The translations under genes were made by a program, and so were the position numbers. A stretch of DNA of 64,000 nt from Lacisediminihabitans sp040549525 (GTDB lineage Bacteria > Actinomycetota > Actinomycetes > Actinomycetales > Microbacteriaceae): assembly GCF_040549525.1 (NCBI RefSeq), contig NZ_JBEPTM010000005.1, positions 124,001 to 188,000 on the forward strand, written 5' to 3'. Under the pieces are notes generated by a model, which saw only the letters and a program-made list of their open reading frames with translations, ran no database searches and was not told the origin of the DNA. How positions within the stretch are numbered: the stretch's first letter is position 1; each line of letters opens with the position of its first letter. Positions 34,495 through 42,964 of this stretch are shown here, one piece after another.

Positions 34495-35463
34495 ATGTCT
34501 GTTCACTCTCCTTACGCCGAATTGCTCGCCCGGATGCCGATCGAGCGGCACGAGATCGTGATCCTCGGCAGCACGACACGCTATTGGGTATACGGACCGG
34601 TCGATGCAGCCCTCACGATCGTCATCGCGCACGGTTACCGCGGCGAGCATCACGGGCTCGAGCCGGTGATCGCCCAGCTTCCCGGCATCCGGTGGATCGG
34701 GCCGGACATGCCCGGTTTCGGCGAGTCGACCCCCCTCACCGAGGTGCCTCATTCGATCGACGGCTTCGCCAAGTGGCTCACCGCATTCGTGGATGCCCTC
34801 GGCCTGAGCGGCACCGCCGTGACCCTCGGACACTCGTTCGGCACGATCATCTCGTCGAAGGCCGTCGCGGACGGCCTGAAGACGCCCGCCCTCATTCTGG
34901 TGAACCCGATCTCGACCTCCGGGCTCGAGGGGCCGAGCAAGACCGCGACGAAACTCACCGTCGCCTTCTACCGCCTCGCGGGACTGCTGCCGGATCGGGT
35001 CGGGGAGTTCCTGCTCAAGCGTTGGATCGTGGTTCAGTTCATGAGTTCGGTGCTCGCGAAGACGAAAGACCGGGAGCTTCGCCGCTGGATCCACTACCAG
35101 CACCACACCTACTTCAACAATTTCGCCAGTCGCGACTCCGTCGTCGAGGCATTCGAGGCCTCGGTCGGCTCGGATGTCAGCACCTATTCGGACGGCATCA
35201 CGGTGCCGACGCTTCTCGTCGCCGCCGAACTGGATGACATCACGCCAGTCCAGGCCCACCGAGACCTCGTCGAGAGCATGGCGGATGCCCGGCTCGAACT
35301 GCTCATGGGCGTCGGTCACCTCATCCACTACGAGGTTCCGGGGCTCGCGGCCGCCGCCATTCACCGCTTCCTCGTCGAGCAGGGCCTCTTCGGCGATCTG
35401 CCCCCGGAGGCGACCACCGTTCAGCGCAAGATCGAGTCCGACGCGGAACCCAGCACACCGTGA
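34495..35463 (+). CDS. Alpha/beta-fold hydrolase
   Basis: 322 residues with the alpha/beta hydrolase plan: oxyanion region IAHGYRGEHHG near residue 45, nucleophile elbow TLGHSFGT (serine near 117), an acid in LDDITP near 247, and histidine in GVGHLIHYE near 271. A helical lid (about 145-215) is present. Substrate is unknown. Its stop overlaps the next GTG start (GTGA, 35460-35463), tying it to a GT4 glycosyltransferase, so a role in glycolipid or glycan metabolism is possible but unproven. Confidence 0.85.
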   Translation: MSVHSPYAELLARMPIERHEIVILGSTTRYWVYGPVDAALTIVIAHGYRGEHHGLEPVIAQLPGIRWIGPDMPGFGESTPLTEVPHSIDGFAKWLTAFVDALGLSGTAVTLGHSFGTIISSKAVADGLKTPALILVNPISTSGLEGPSKTATKLTVAFYRLAGLLPDRVGEFLLKRWIVVQFMSSVLAKTKDRELRRWIHYQHHTYFNNFASRDSVVEAFEASVGSDVSTYSDGITVPTLLVAAELDDITPVQAHRDLVESMADARLELLMGVGHLIHYEVPGLAAAAIHRFLVEQGLFGDLPPEATTVQRKIESDAEPSTP

Positions 35464-36542
35464 AGGTGATCTTCGACTGCCGCTACACCCGGTTCGTGCG
35501 CCACGACGGCATCAGCCGGTACACGGCGGGCCTGGTCGAAGCCTTCTCCCGGCTGCATCCGGTCACCATGCTGATCAGCGACGAGCGCCAGCTCGCACTG
35601 CTGCCCGATCTGCCCTGGGTGAAGGGTCGGCCGGGAACCAGCGCGCTCGAGCCATTCATCGGGATGCTCTCCATCAACAAGTGGAAGCCGGATATCGTCT
35701 TCAGCCCGATGCAGACGATGGGTGCGACCGGACGGCGCTACAAGCTCGTGCTCACCGTCCACGACATGGTCTTCTATCGCATCACCCAGATCCCGGCCGG
35801 GTACAGCTGGTATGTGCGCGCCATCTGGCGGGCTTTCTACCTGACCTACTGGCCGCAGCGTATGGTGCTCAGCCGGGCGGATGCGGTGGTCACCGGCTCC
35901 TACAACTGCGAGCGCGAGATGATCGAAGCCCGCCTCACGAGACGTCCCCTCACCGTGATCAGGCCGGGAGTCGACGATTCCGGAGTGCCTCAACGGGGCG
36001 AACCCCGCTCGAAGACGCTCGTCTACATGGGTACATTCCAGCCGAACAAGAACGTGGAGACGCTCGCCCGCGGAATGCATCACCTCCCGGGCTATAGCCT
36101 GCGCCTGCTGTCCCGGATCAGCCCGGAGGATCGCGAACGCATCGGCGCGCTCGCGCCAGAGGGCTCCATCCGCTTCGACGACGGCGTGACCGACGAGGAG
36201 TACCTCGACGCACTGGTTGGCGCCACCGCGATGGTCACGGCCTGCTGGGACGAGGGATTCGGGATTCCCCTGATCGAGGGAGAGGCCGCGGGAGTGCCGC
36301 TCGTGCTCAGCGACATTCCGCTGTTCCACGAGGTGGGCGGCGAGGCCGCGGTCTACTTCGAGCACTCCGATCCGGCAGCCTTTGCCGCCGCGGTGCGCTC
36401 TCTCGAGGAGCCGGGGGAGTGGCGACGCCGCAGCGAGGCCTCCCGGGCACGGTCCGCGGACTTCAGCTGGGATGAATCGGCGAGACGTCTACTCGCGCTC
36501 CTCAGCGAAATGGTTCCGGCCCGCACCGCAGTGGATCACTGA
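35460..36542 (+). CDS. GT4-family glycosyltransferase
   Basis: 360-residue GT-B enzyme. N-terminal domain opens MKVIFDCRYTRFVRHDGISRYT, with a VHDMVFYR segment; the C-terminal half has YMGTFQPNKNVETL and the donor-site CWDEGFGIPLIEGEAAGVP with the E-x7-E pair. No membrane helix, so a cytosolic or membrane-surface enzyme. It starts with GTG overlapping the hydrolase stop. Its end overlaps the convergent phosphatase gene by 7 bp. Acceptor and sugar are unknown. Confidence 0.88.
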   Translation: MKVIFDCRYTRFVRHDGISRYTAGLVEAFSRLHPVTMLISDERQLALLPDLPWVKGRPGTSALEPFIGMLSINKWKPDIVFSPMQTMGATGRRYKLVLTVHDMVFYRITQIPAGYSWYVRAIWRAFYLTYWPQRMVLSRADAVVTGSYNCEREMIEARLTRRPLTVIRPGVDDSGVPQRGEPRSKTLVYMGTFQPNKNVETLARGMHHLPGYSLRLLSRISPEDRERIGALAPEGSIRFDDGVTDEEYLDALVGATAMVTACWDEGFGIPLIEGEAAGVPLVLSDIPLFHEVGGEAAVYFEHSDPAAFAAAVRSLEEPGEWRRRSEASRARSADFSWDESARRLLALLSEMVPARTAVDH

Positions 36543-37222
36543 GCGCGAGGCTCCAATCCCCCTTCGCGATGCTCGACCGCATTCTGTTCATCGAAGTCCA
36601 CGCAGTCATCGGCGACCGACTCGATGTCGATCGGATCGTTGAACAGCACGAGTTCGATCGCGCCGTCCACGTGACGGAAGCTGTGCACCGACCCATTGGT
36701 GATCGGGATGCCGCGGTGATATTTCGCCCGCGGTGAGACATGGTTGAGCACGGTGCGGATGACCCCGCCGTGGGTCGTGACGATGAGCCGGGCATCGGGC
36801 GCGCCGGTGGAACGATCGCGTTCGTGCCGCTGGGCGAGGGCGACGAGCGCGGGAATGACACGGGCGGCGACATCCTCCCGACGCTCCCGCCCGGGAACGG
36901 GGGCGTCTCCGGGGAACAGCCGCGCGAGCTGGCGGTCATCGAGGCCTTCGGCGTCGCCGTAGCGGCGCTCGACGAGGTCTTCGAGCACCTCGATCTCGTC
37001 CGCGGCGATGCCCACCTCATTCGCGATGATCGCCCCGGTCTCGAGGGCGCGGGAGAGTGGGCTGGAGGCGATACCGTCCCACGACCGCCGGGCGAGGAGC
37101 CGCCCCGATCGCGCCGCCTGCGACCGCCCCGTGTCGTTGAGGGGGATGTCGGTGCTGCCCTGGATGCGACGAGCGCGGTTCCAGTCGGTCTCGCCGTGTC
37201 TCACGAGGTAGATCAGAGTCAT
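36536..37222 (-). CDS. Histidine phosphatase family protein (phosphoglycerate mutase-like)
   Basis: 228 residues. The catalytic RHG motif is in IYLVRHGETDWNRARR near residue 8, with the second histidine in TTHGGVIRTVL near 150; fold matches the broad-specificity phosphatase branch rather than glycolytic phosphoglycerate mutase. A 40-residue C-terminal tail rich in acidic residues follows the domain. GGAGG lies 9 nt upstream of ATG 37222. It lies 65 bp downstream of the sirtuin gene on the same strand. Confidence 0.88.
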   Translation of the reverse strand: MTLIYLVRHGETDWNRARRIQGSTDIPLNDTGRSQAARSGRLLARRSWDGIASSPLSRALETGAIIANEVGIAADEIEVLEDLVERRYGDAEGLDDRQLARLFPGDAPVPGRERREDVAARVIPALVALAQRHERDRSTGAPDARLIVTTHGGVIRTVLNHVSPRAKYHRGIPITNGSVHSFRHVDGAIELVLFNDPIDIESVADDCVDFDEQNAVEHREGGLEPRAQ

Positions 37223-37287
37223 GCGCGCGAGGTCCTCCGGCGGTCGGTGGGTCCGTGCGCCCGGCCCTGCGGCCCGGTCGACCGCGG

Positions 37288-38139
37288 TCAGGCGGTGAGG
37301 CGGAGTGCGAGTTCGGCGAGCGTCTCCGAGGTACCCGCATCAATCTTAACGGTCGCGCGCGGATCGCCCTTGGTGACCCCTCGATTCACGATCACGACGG
37401 GAAGCCGGCGCTTGGATGCCTGGTCGAGCAATCGGATTCCCGAATTGACCACGAGCGAGGATCCGGCGATCAGAAGCGCGCCGGCCGACTGCAGGAGCGC
37501 GCTCGCCTCCGAGAACTTCTCGGTGGGGATGAACTCCCCGAAGAAGACGATGTCCGGCTTGAGGACGCCGCCGCAGACCGTGCAGTCCGGGGTGACGAAG
37601 TCCGCGATCTGGGTGAACTCCACGTCGCCGTCCGGACCGAGTTCGAAGGAGTCCGGAGCATCGAGCCACTCGTTTGCGCGGGCGATGCGCTCCGAGACAT
37701 CCGATCGGGCGAAGGTCTGGCCACAGGTGAGACATCGCACACGATCCATGGTGCCGTGCAGGTCGACGACCCGCTGCGACCCGGCTCTCAGGTGAAGTCC
37801 GTCCACGTTCTGGGTGATGATGCCATTGACGATTCCGGCGGTCTCCAACTCGGCGAGGGTGCGGTGCCCGTCGTTCGGCAGCGCCCCGTCGAACCGCTTC
37901 CACCCGAGGTGGCTGCCCGCCCAGTACCGTTTGCGGTATTCCGCATCCTTCAGGAACTGCTGGAAGGTCATAGGGTTGCGCGGGGGAGCGCCGTCGCCCC
38001 GGTAGTCGGGAATGCCGGAATCGGTGCTCATGCCTGCGCCGGTGAGCACGGCGACCGTGCGCCCACGGAGCGCATCGGCGGCGGTATCCAGCTCGGCGGA
38101 AGTGGCTACCGGCCAATCGCGAAGGACGGCACCGGTCAT
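37288..38139 (-). CDS. Sir2-type NAD-dependent protein deacylase
   Basis: 283 residues. Sirtuin motifs: VLTGAGMSTDSGIPDYRG (NAD site), GIITQNVDGLH, catalytic histidine in DLHGTMDRV, zinc cysteines CLTCG and CTVCGG, and LIAGSSLVVNSG. All catalytic residues are intact. ATG 38139 is chosen because AAAGGGG sits 8 nt upstream; a GTG at 38148 would touch that site. Targets cannot be inferred; genes nearby are unrelated. The zinc-module spacing carries about 45 residues between cysteine pairs, longer than the minimal form. Confidence 0.92.
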   Translation of the reverse strand: MTGAVLRDWPVATSAELDTAADALRGRTVAVLTGAGMSTDSGIPDYRGDGAPPRNPMTFQQFLKDAEYRKRYWAGSHLGWKRFDGALPNDGHRTLAELETAGIVNGIITQNVDGLHLRAGSQRVVDLHGTMDRVRCLTCGQTFARSDVSERIARANEWLDAPDSFELGPDGDVEFTQIADFVTPDCTVCGGVLKPDIVFFGEFIPTEKFSEASALLQSAGALLIAGSSLVVNSGIRLLDQASKRRLPVVIVNRGVTKGDPRATVKIDAGTSETLAELALRLTA

Positions 38140-38298
38140 CAGGAGCACCCCTTTCGCTGTCTTTCACCTGGGTGGCGCACGCGCGCCTACCCTAGAGTAA
38201 ACAATCGAGTTTTCGGATATGTTTCCGATTGCTGGCAGTGTTTGCCGTCCCTTTTCCACAATCCCCACCGCGACGCCGGATTCGGCGGCAGGAGTCCC

Positions 38299-39102
38299 AT
38301 GCACATCGTTCGCATCGACGACCTCGAGCATCCCGGCCTCGCCGACTATTCGGGACTGACCGACGTGGCGCTGCGGCGCCTCAGCGAACCGGCCGGCGGT
38401 CTCTACATCGCCGAATCGTCGAAGGTGATCACCCGGGCGATCGCGGCGGGTCATCGGCCTCGATCCATTCTCGTGCAGGAGCAGTGGTTGCCGGAGATGG
38501 AGGCGCTCCTCGCCCCCTTCGACGTGCCGATCTACGTCGGCGCCCCCGGGCTGCTCGAGAAGCTCACCGGGTTCAACCTGCATCGGGGTGCCCTCGCCGC
38601 AATGCACCGCCCGCCCCTGAGGCCGGTGCAGGAGGTCATCGAGGGCGCCAGGCGTGTGGTCGTGATCGAGGATGTCGTGGACCACACGAACGTCGGAGCG
38701 ATCTTCCGGGCGGCAGCGGGCCTCGGCGCCGATGCCGTGCTGGTGACGCCCCGCTGCGCCGATCCGCTCTATCGCCGCAGCGTGCGGGTGAGCATGGGGA
38801 CCGTGCTGCAGGTGCCCTGGACACGGCTGCCCGAATGGCCGGAGGCGGCCGAGATCCTCACAGAGGCCGGCTTCCACCTGGCGGCCCTCGCCCTCTCCGA
38901 CACCGCAGTCGGTCTCGACGTGCTCGCCGAGAACCCTCCCGAGAAACTCGCCCTGCTCCTCGGCACGGAGGGCGACGGGCTGAGCCGGGATGCCGTGTCG
39001 CACGCCGACACCGTCGTCACCATCCCGATGCTGCACGGTGTCGACTCCCTCAACGTCGCGTCGGCGAGTGCCGTCGCGCTGTGGGCCCTCCGGGTGCGGT
39101 GA
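38299..39102 (+). CDS. TrmH/SpoU-family RNA 2'-O-methyltransferase
   Basis: 267 residues. The N-terminal substrate-binding domain (about 1-105) begins MHIVRIDDLEHPGLADYSGL; the C-terminal SPOUT domain has VIEDVVDHTNVGAIFRAAA (motif 1), LLLGTEGDGLS (motif 2) and IPMLHGVDSLNVASASAVAL (motif 3). These bind S-adenosylmethionine in a trefoil knot. It probably methylates rRNA or tRNA; the target base is unknown. ATG 38299 follows GGCAGGAG by 4 nt; the frame is open far upstream but without family likeness. Confidence 0.92.
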   Translation: MHIVRIDDLEHPGLADYSGLTDVALRRLSEPAGGLYIAESSKVITRAIAAGHRPRSILVQEQWLPEMEALLAPFDVPIYVGAPGLLEKLTGFNLHRGALAAMHRPPLRPVQEVIEGARRVVVIEDVVDHTNVGAIFRAAAGLGADAVLVTPRCADPLYRRSVRVSMGTVLQVPWTRLPEWPEAAEILTEAGFHLAALALSDTAVGLDVLAENPPEKLALLLGTEGDGLSRDAVSHADTVVTIPMLHGVDSLNVASASAVALWALRVR

Positions 39103-39127
39103 TCAGGGAGATCCGTCCGGCGAAAAG

Positions 39128-39133
39128 TACCAT
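39128..39133 (+). promoter_or_regulatory. -10 TACCAT, leaderless start of carboxypeptidase gene
   Basis: TACCAT is 6 nt before ATG 39140, in the 37-bp gap after the methyltransferase gene. Confidence 0.5.
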
Positions 39134-39139
39134 AAGTCC

Positions 39140-40399
39140 ATGTCGGTGAATGAGCTCCCCCCATCACCGGTTCGCCGCCGGCCCACCCGAGGGGTATTGC
39201 TTCGCCGTCGAGCCGTGCTCTTCTCGGCGGCCGCGCTTGTCATCGCCCTTGGCATCTATCTGCCGCTGACCCTGCTGGCTCCGCTCGGATCCACCGCCGC
39301 CCGGGTGCTGCCGTACAGCGCTCCCGACCGTATCGCTGCCTCTCCTGCGCTCCCCAGTTACGGAGCGAGTGCCGTCGGGGTGATCGGCTACCCCGAGGCA
39401 TCCGCCTCCGCCGGGAGCACGGCGCCGTTGCCGATCGCCAGCATCAGCAAGATCGTCACCAGCCTCGTGGTGCTCGAGGCGAAGCCGCTGTCCCTCGGGG
39501 ATTCCGGCCCCACGATCACCTTCACCGCGGCGGACGCCGCTCTCCGCGCCAAATACGTGGCACTCGACGGGGAGACCAAACCGCTGGCGGCCGGTTCCAC
39601 GATCAGTCAGCTCGATCTCATGCGGGTCACCCTCGTGGCCTCGGCGAACAATTATGCGGATGCCCTCGCCGGGTGGGCCTTCGCCTCGCGTGGCGCATTC
39701 CAGATAGCGGTGACGGCGTGGCTCGGTTCGCACGGCCTCGACCACACCACGATCCTCGAGCCGACGGGAATCAACCCGGGCAACGTGAGCACGGCCTCCG
39801 ACCTGGTCGAGATCGGCAAGCTCGCCCTCGCCAATCCGGTGATCTCCCAGATCGTCTCGACCCCGACGATGACCCTGGCCGGGGTGGGGACCTTTGCCAA
39901 TACGAATAAGCTGCTCGGCCGTTTCGGGGTGGACGGCATCAAGACGGGCACCCTCAACGGATCGTCCAACCTCCTCTTCGCCGCCCGGTACGACTACGAC
40001 GGGCACAGCGTCACGGTGGTGGGAGCGGTCGTGGGGGGGACCGATCACAAGACCGTGGATGCCACCGTCACCACCCTTCTCGCCGGGGTGAAGGCCGGAT
40101 TCCACCTGATCACCCTGGCCAAGAAGGGCGAGCCCTTTGCGAACTTCACGACGGCCTGGTCGCAGAAGGTACGGGCCGTGTCAACAAAGACCGCGTCGGT
40201 TCTGGTCTGGAGCAACACCCCCGTGACCGCCGTGATCACGGCACTCCCGGCAATGGTGGGCCAGAACGCCGCAGCGGTGGGCGCAGTGACCTTCACCGCC
40301 GGTGTCCAGTCCGTTCGGGTGCCACTCGCTCTCGACCGCAGCCTCGCCGATCCGGGGCCATTGTGGCGCGTAGCCAATCCGACGCTCCTGCTTCGATAG
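39140..40399 (+). CDS. D-alanyl-D-alanine carboxypeptidase (PBP5/VanY-type S11 serine peptidase)
   Basis: 419-residue exported penicillin-binding protein. A basic N-terminus and one hydrophobic segment (about 25-48) form a signal anchor. The S11 active site is complete: S101-x-x-K104 (ASISKIV), S168-x-N170 (VASANNY), and KTG in GVDGIKTGTLNG. The C-terminal 120 residues form a beta-rich tail. It would trim pentapeptide stems of peptidoglycan outside the membrane. No C-terminal amphipathic anchor is obvious. Confidence 0.9.
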   Translation: MSVNELPPSPVRRRPTRGVLLRRRAVLFSAAALVIALGIYLPLTLLAPLGSTAARVLPYSAPDRIAASPALPSYGASAVGVIGYPEASASAGSTAPLPIASISKIVTSLVVLEAKPLSLGDSGPTITFTAADAALRAKYVALDGETKPLAAGSTISQLDLMRVTLVASANNYADALAGWAFASRGAFQIAVTAWLGSHGLDHTTILEPTGINPGNVSTASDLVEIGKLALANPVISQIVSTPTMTLAGVGTFANTNKLLGRFGVDGIKTGTLNGSSNLLFAARYDYDGHSVTVVGAVVGGTDHKTVDATVTTLLAGVKAGFHLITLAKKGEPFANFTTAWSQKVRAVSTKTASVLVWSNTPVTAVITALPAMVGQNAAAVGAVTFTAGVQSVRVPLALDRSLADPGPLWRVANPTLLLR

Positions 40400-40468
40400 G
40401 CGAACGGACGGATCTTCGAGACGCGCCGTGTATGCTCATTTGGGCATAAATGCACGCCTCTCACAGGC

Positions 40469-40486
40469 TTTTCCCTTAGGGTAAAA
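40469..40486. promoter_or_regulatory. Imperfect 18-bp palindrome upstream of desaturase gene
   Basis: TTTTCCCTTAGGGTAAAA matches its reverse complement at 14 of 18 positions. It lies 63 bp before the desaturase start in the 149-bp spacer and is AT-rich for this genome. It could be an operator; no known regulator motif is assigned. Confidence 0.35.
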
Positions 40487-40548
40487 CCATCCTTTGGAGC
40501 ACCCGCTCGTTCTACCCCGACTGGGAAGTCATTTCGAATCGAGGTATC

Positions 40549-41646
40549 GTGAGCGATGCATCCGTGGCGCCGGTGGTGTCTTTCACAAAGACCAAGCCCG
40601 GAGGCTCCCGCACTAATCCGACCACGGAGTACTCCTCGCTCTTGCGAACAGTTCGCGATGCCGGCCTTCTTCGCCGCCGCACGGGTTTCTACGTGATGAT
40701 GTTCTCCCTCATCACAGTCGCATTGGGCGGAGCGATCACCGGTTTCATCCTGCTCGGCGACAGCTGGTACCAGCTGCTCATCGCCGGAGCTCTCGGCATC
40801 ATCCTCACGCAGTACGCGTTTCTCGCACACGAGGCCGCTCACCGCCAGGTCTTCGAATCAGGCAAGGCGAATGACATCGCCGGTCGCGCTTTGGCCAACC
40901 TCTTCGTCGGCATCAGCTACTCCTGGTGGATGACCAAGCACAGCCGCCACCACGCGAACCCGAACGTGATCGGCAAGGACACCGACATCGAGCGGGACTT
41001 CGTCTCCTTCACCCCCGAGGATGCCGCGCGTGCCAAGGGACTCTACGCCTGGGCCACTCGCCGCCAGGGTTACCTGTTCTTCCCCGCCCTGCTGCTCGAG
41101 GGGATCAACCTGCACATCCTCGGCTTCAAGACCGTCTTTGGGCGGGAGAAGGTCGATCGTCGTTGGACCGAGATCAGCATGCTCGTTCCCCGTATCGCGC
41201 TCTATGTCGCCGTGATCTTTCTGTTCCTGCCCGTCGGAATGGCCTTCGCCTTCATCGGCGTGCAGGTCGCCGTCTTCGGCCTCTACATGGGAGCGTCCTT
41301 CGCCCCGAACCACAAGGGCATGCCGATCCTGCCGCACGACAGCAAGGTCGACTTCCTCCGCCGCCAGGTGCTCACCTCCCGCAACATCACCGGGCTCGGT
41401 ACGACCACCTTCATGGGCGGCCTCAACTACCAGATCGAGCACCACCTCTTCCCGAACATGCCACGACCTCACCTGGCCAAGGCTCGCGAAATCGCGAAGG
41501 AATACTGCGACTCGCACAACATCCTCTACACCGAGACCAGCCTGACGGAGTCCTACGGCATCGTCATCGCCTACCTCAACCGCGTGGGCCTCTCGGCCGG
41601 CGGCGACCCATTCGACTGCCCGGCGGCCACCCAGTTCGGACGCTAG
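40549..41646 (+). CDS. Membrane fatty-acid desaturase
   Basis: 365 residues with four hydrophobic segments and the three histidine boxes of di-iron acyl desaturases: HEAAH near residue 99, HSRHH near 130, and QIEHH near 298. The last box has the Q-x-x-HH form typical of front-end and DesA3-like acyl-CoA desaturases. It introduces a double bond into fatty acyl chains, helping membrane fluidity, for example in the cold. GTG 40549 follows GAGG. No ferredoxin or reductase partner gene is adjacent. It overlaps the convergent SGNH gene by 4 bp. Confidence 0.92.
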   Translation: MSDASVAPVVSFTKTKPGGSRTNPTTEYSSLLRTVRDAGLLRRRTGFYVMMFSLITVALGGAITGFILLGDSWYQLLIAGALGIILTQYAFLAHEAAHRQVFESGKANDIAGRALANLFVGISYSWWMTKHSRHHANPNVIGKDTDIERDFVSFTPEDAARAKGLYAWATRRQGYLFFPALLLEGINLHILGFKTVFGREKVDRRWTEISMLVPRIALYVAVIFLFLPVGMAFAFIGVQVAVFGLYMGASFAPNHKGMPILPHDSKVDFLRRQVLTSRNITGLGTTTFMGGLNYQIEHHLFPNMPRPHLAKAREIAKEYCDSHNILYTETSLTESYGIVIAYLNRVGLSAGGDPFDCPAATQFGR

Positions 41647-42434
41647 TCGGTCGTGGTCGCGCTGAGGTAGGGACCGGCATTTGGCCGCTTGGCCGTGATG
41701 CCGTCCCCGGATGACTGGTGGCGGATTCGCCTCAACACCCACGGCACCAGGTACTCTCGCGCCCAGCCGATGTCTTCCACTCTGGCCTGGCGCCAGGGCA
41801 CCCGAATCAGGGGCTCGGGGTTGTAGGGCTGAAGGTCGTTCTCAACGTTGAGTGCCTCCAGCACCATCCGCGCAATGGCGGTGTGCCCCACGGGGGAGAA
41901 GTGCAGCCGATCCGGCGCCCACATCCTCGGGTCCTTCAGCTCCCTCAGCGCCCACATGTCCGCGACGACGAGGTCGTGCCGAAGGGCGATCGCGCGTAGA
42001 TTCTCGTTGTAGATGGCGACCTTGCCGCGTGACCGATTGAGCACCGGCGTCATGCCGATGTCGGGCCCGTCGAAGAGCACGACGGTCGCGCCATCCGCCC
42101 GTAGTCGCGCGACCCCGGCCTCGAGGATGGTCGCGAGCCGATCGGGATCGGTGTTGGGACGGATGATGTCGTTGCCCCCGGCCGAGATCGAGATGAGGTC
42201 GGGGCGGAGCGCGAGCGCGACATCCACCTGCTCGTCGAGAATCTGGCGCAGCAGTCGACCGCGAATGGCGAGATTGGCGTAGGCGAAATCGTCGGTCTGC
42301 TCGCTGAGCACTTCGGCGACCCGGTCGGCCCACCCGCGGTTTCCGCCGGGACTCCGGGGCTCCGGATCCCCGATGCCCTCGGTGAAGGAGTCGCCGAGGG
42401 CGACATAGCGGGACCAGGGATGCTGCTGAGTCAT
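41643..42434 (-). CDS. SGNH/GDSL-family hydrolase
   Basis: 263 residues with no signal peptide. SGNH blocks are clear: YVALGDSFTEGIGD (catalytic serine near residue 16), the block II glycine near 50, ISAGGNDI (block III asparagine) and DRLHFSPVGH (block V Asp and His). It is an esterase, lipase or acetyl-hydrolase of unknown substrate, most likely cytosolic. ATG 42434 gives the family opening; the frame reaches 42470 with no likeness. It converges on the desaturase gene with a 4-bp overlap. Confidence 0.9.
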   Translation of the reverse strand: MTQQHPWSRYVALGDSFTEGIGDPEPRSPGGNRGWADRVAEVLSEQTDDFAYANLAIRGRLLRQILDEQVDVALALRPDLISISAGGNDIIRPNTDPDRLATILEAGVARLRADGATVVLFDGPDIGMTPVLNRSRGKVAIYNENLRAIALRHDLVVADMWALRELKDPRMWAPDRLHFSPVGHTAIARMVLEALNVENDLQPYNPEPLIRVPWRQARVEDIGWAREYLVPWVLRRIRHQSSGDGITAKRPNAGPYLSATTTD

Positions 42435-42593
42435 GGTCCTACCCTGCATCAGGTGCGCTCGGCACGCCAAACCGCACCAATACAGGGAATTTGCTGAGAG
42501 TCAAGGCCTTGTCCCCCAAATGGGGGAATGGCAGAGTATCCAACGGCATTCGAGATCCGGATGACCACATCAAGACTTTTTGGAGAGAAGACC

Positions 42594-42863
42594 ATGGGAA
42601 TCATCGGTTGGATCATTCTGGGACTCATCGCCGGCGCTATCGCCAAGGCAATCCTCCCGGGTAGGCAGGGTGGCGGCTGGCTCATCACCCTGGTCCTCGG
42701 CGTCGTGGGCGCACTGCTCGGCGGCTTCCTCGCTGGGGCGCTTTTCAATATTCCGATGGGAACGTTCTTCGAGATCCGCACTTGGGTCATCGCGATCCTC
42801 GGTTCGATCGTCGTGCTGCTTATCTACGGCCTCGTCACCCGCGGCTCGCGCAGCCGCGCGTAG
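42594..42863 (+). CDS. GlsB/YeaQ/YmgE family small membrane protein
   Basis: 89 residues, three hydrophobic helices, Gly-rich: GIIGWIILGLIAGAIAKAI, then PGRQGGGW and the LGVVGALLGGFLAG helix, typical of the transglycosylase-associated (GlsB/YeaQ) family, often induced by stress. Biochemical role unknown. GGAGAG at 42582-42587 sits 6 nt before ATG 42594. The preceding 159-bp spacer holds no other gene. A strong terminator follows. Confidence 0.9.
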   Translation: MGIIGWIILGLIAGAIAKAILPGRQGGGWLITLVLGVVGALLGGFLAGALFNIPMGTFFEIRTWVIAILGSIVVLLIYGLVTRGSRSRA

Positions 42864-42883
42864 TCCCCGCGCTGAAGAACATC

Positions 42884-42911
42884 GGTCCCCTCGCCTTCCG
42901 GCGGGGGGACC
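42884..42911 (+). terminator. Rho-independent terminator after GlsB-like gene
   Basis: GGTCCCCTCGCC (42884-42895), loop TTCC, GGCGGGGGGACC (42900-42911): a 12-bp stem with one G-U pair, followed by TTTTC. Confidence 0.85.
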
Positions 42912-42952
42912 TTTTCGTGGTGCGCGAGCACAGTGAGGTCGTCCGTCGCGGT

Positions 42953-42958
42953 TAAGCT
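42953..42958 (+). promoter_or_regulatory. -10 TAAGCT, leaderless start of helicase gene
   Basis: TAAGCT is 6 nt before ATG 42965. The upstream terminator ends at 42911, so this gene needs its own promoter. Confidence 0.55.
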
Positions 42959-42964
42959 CGACTG

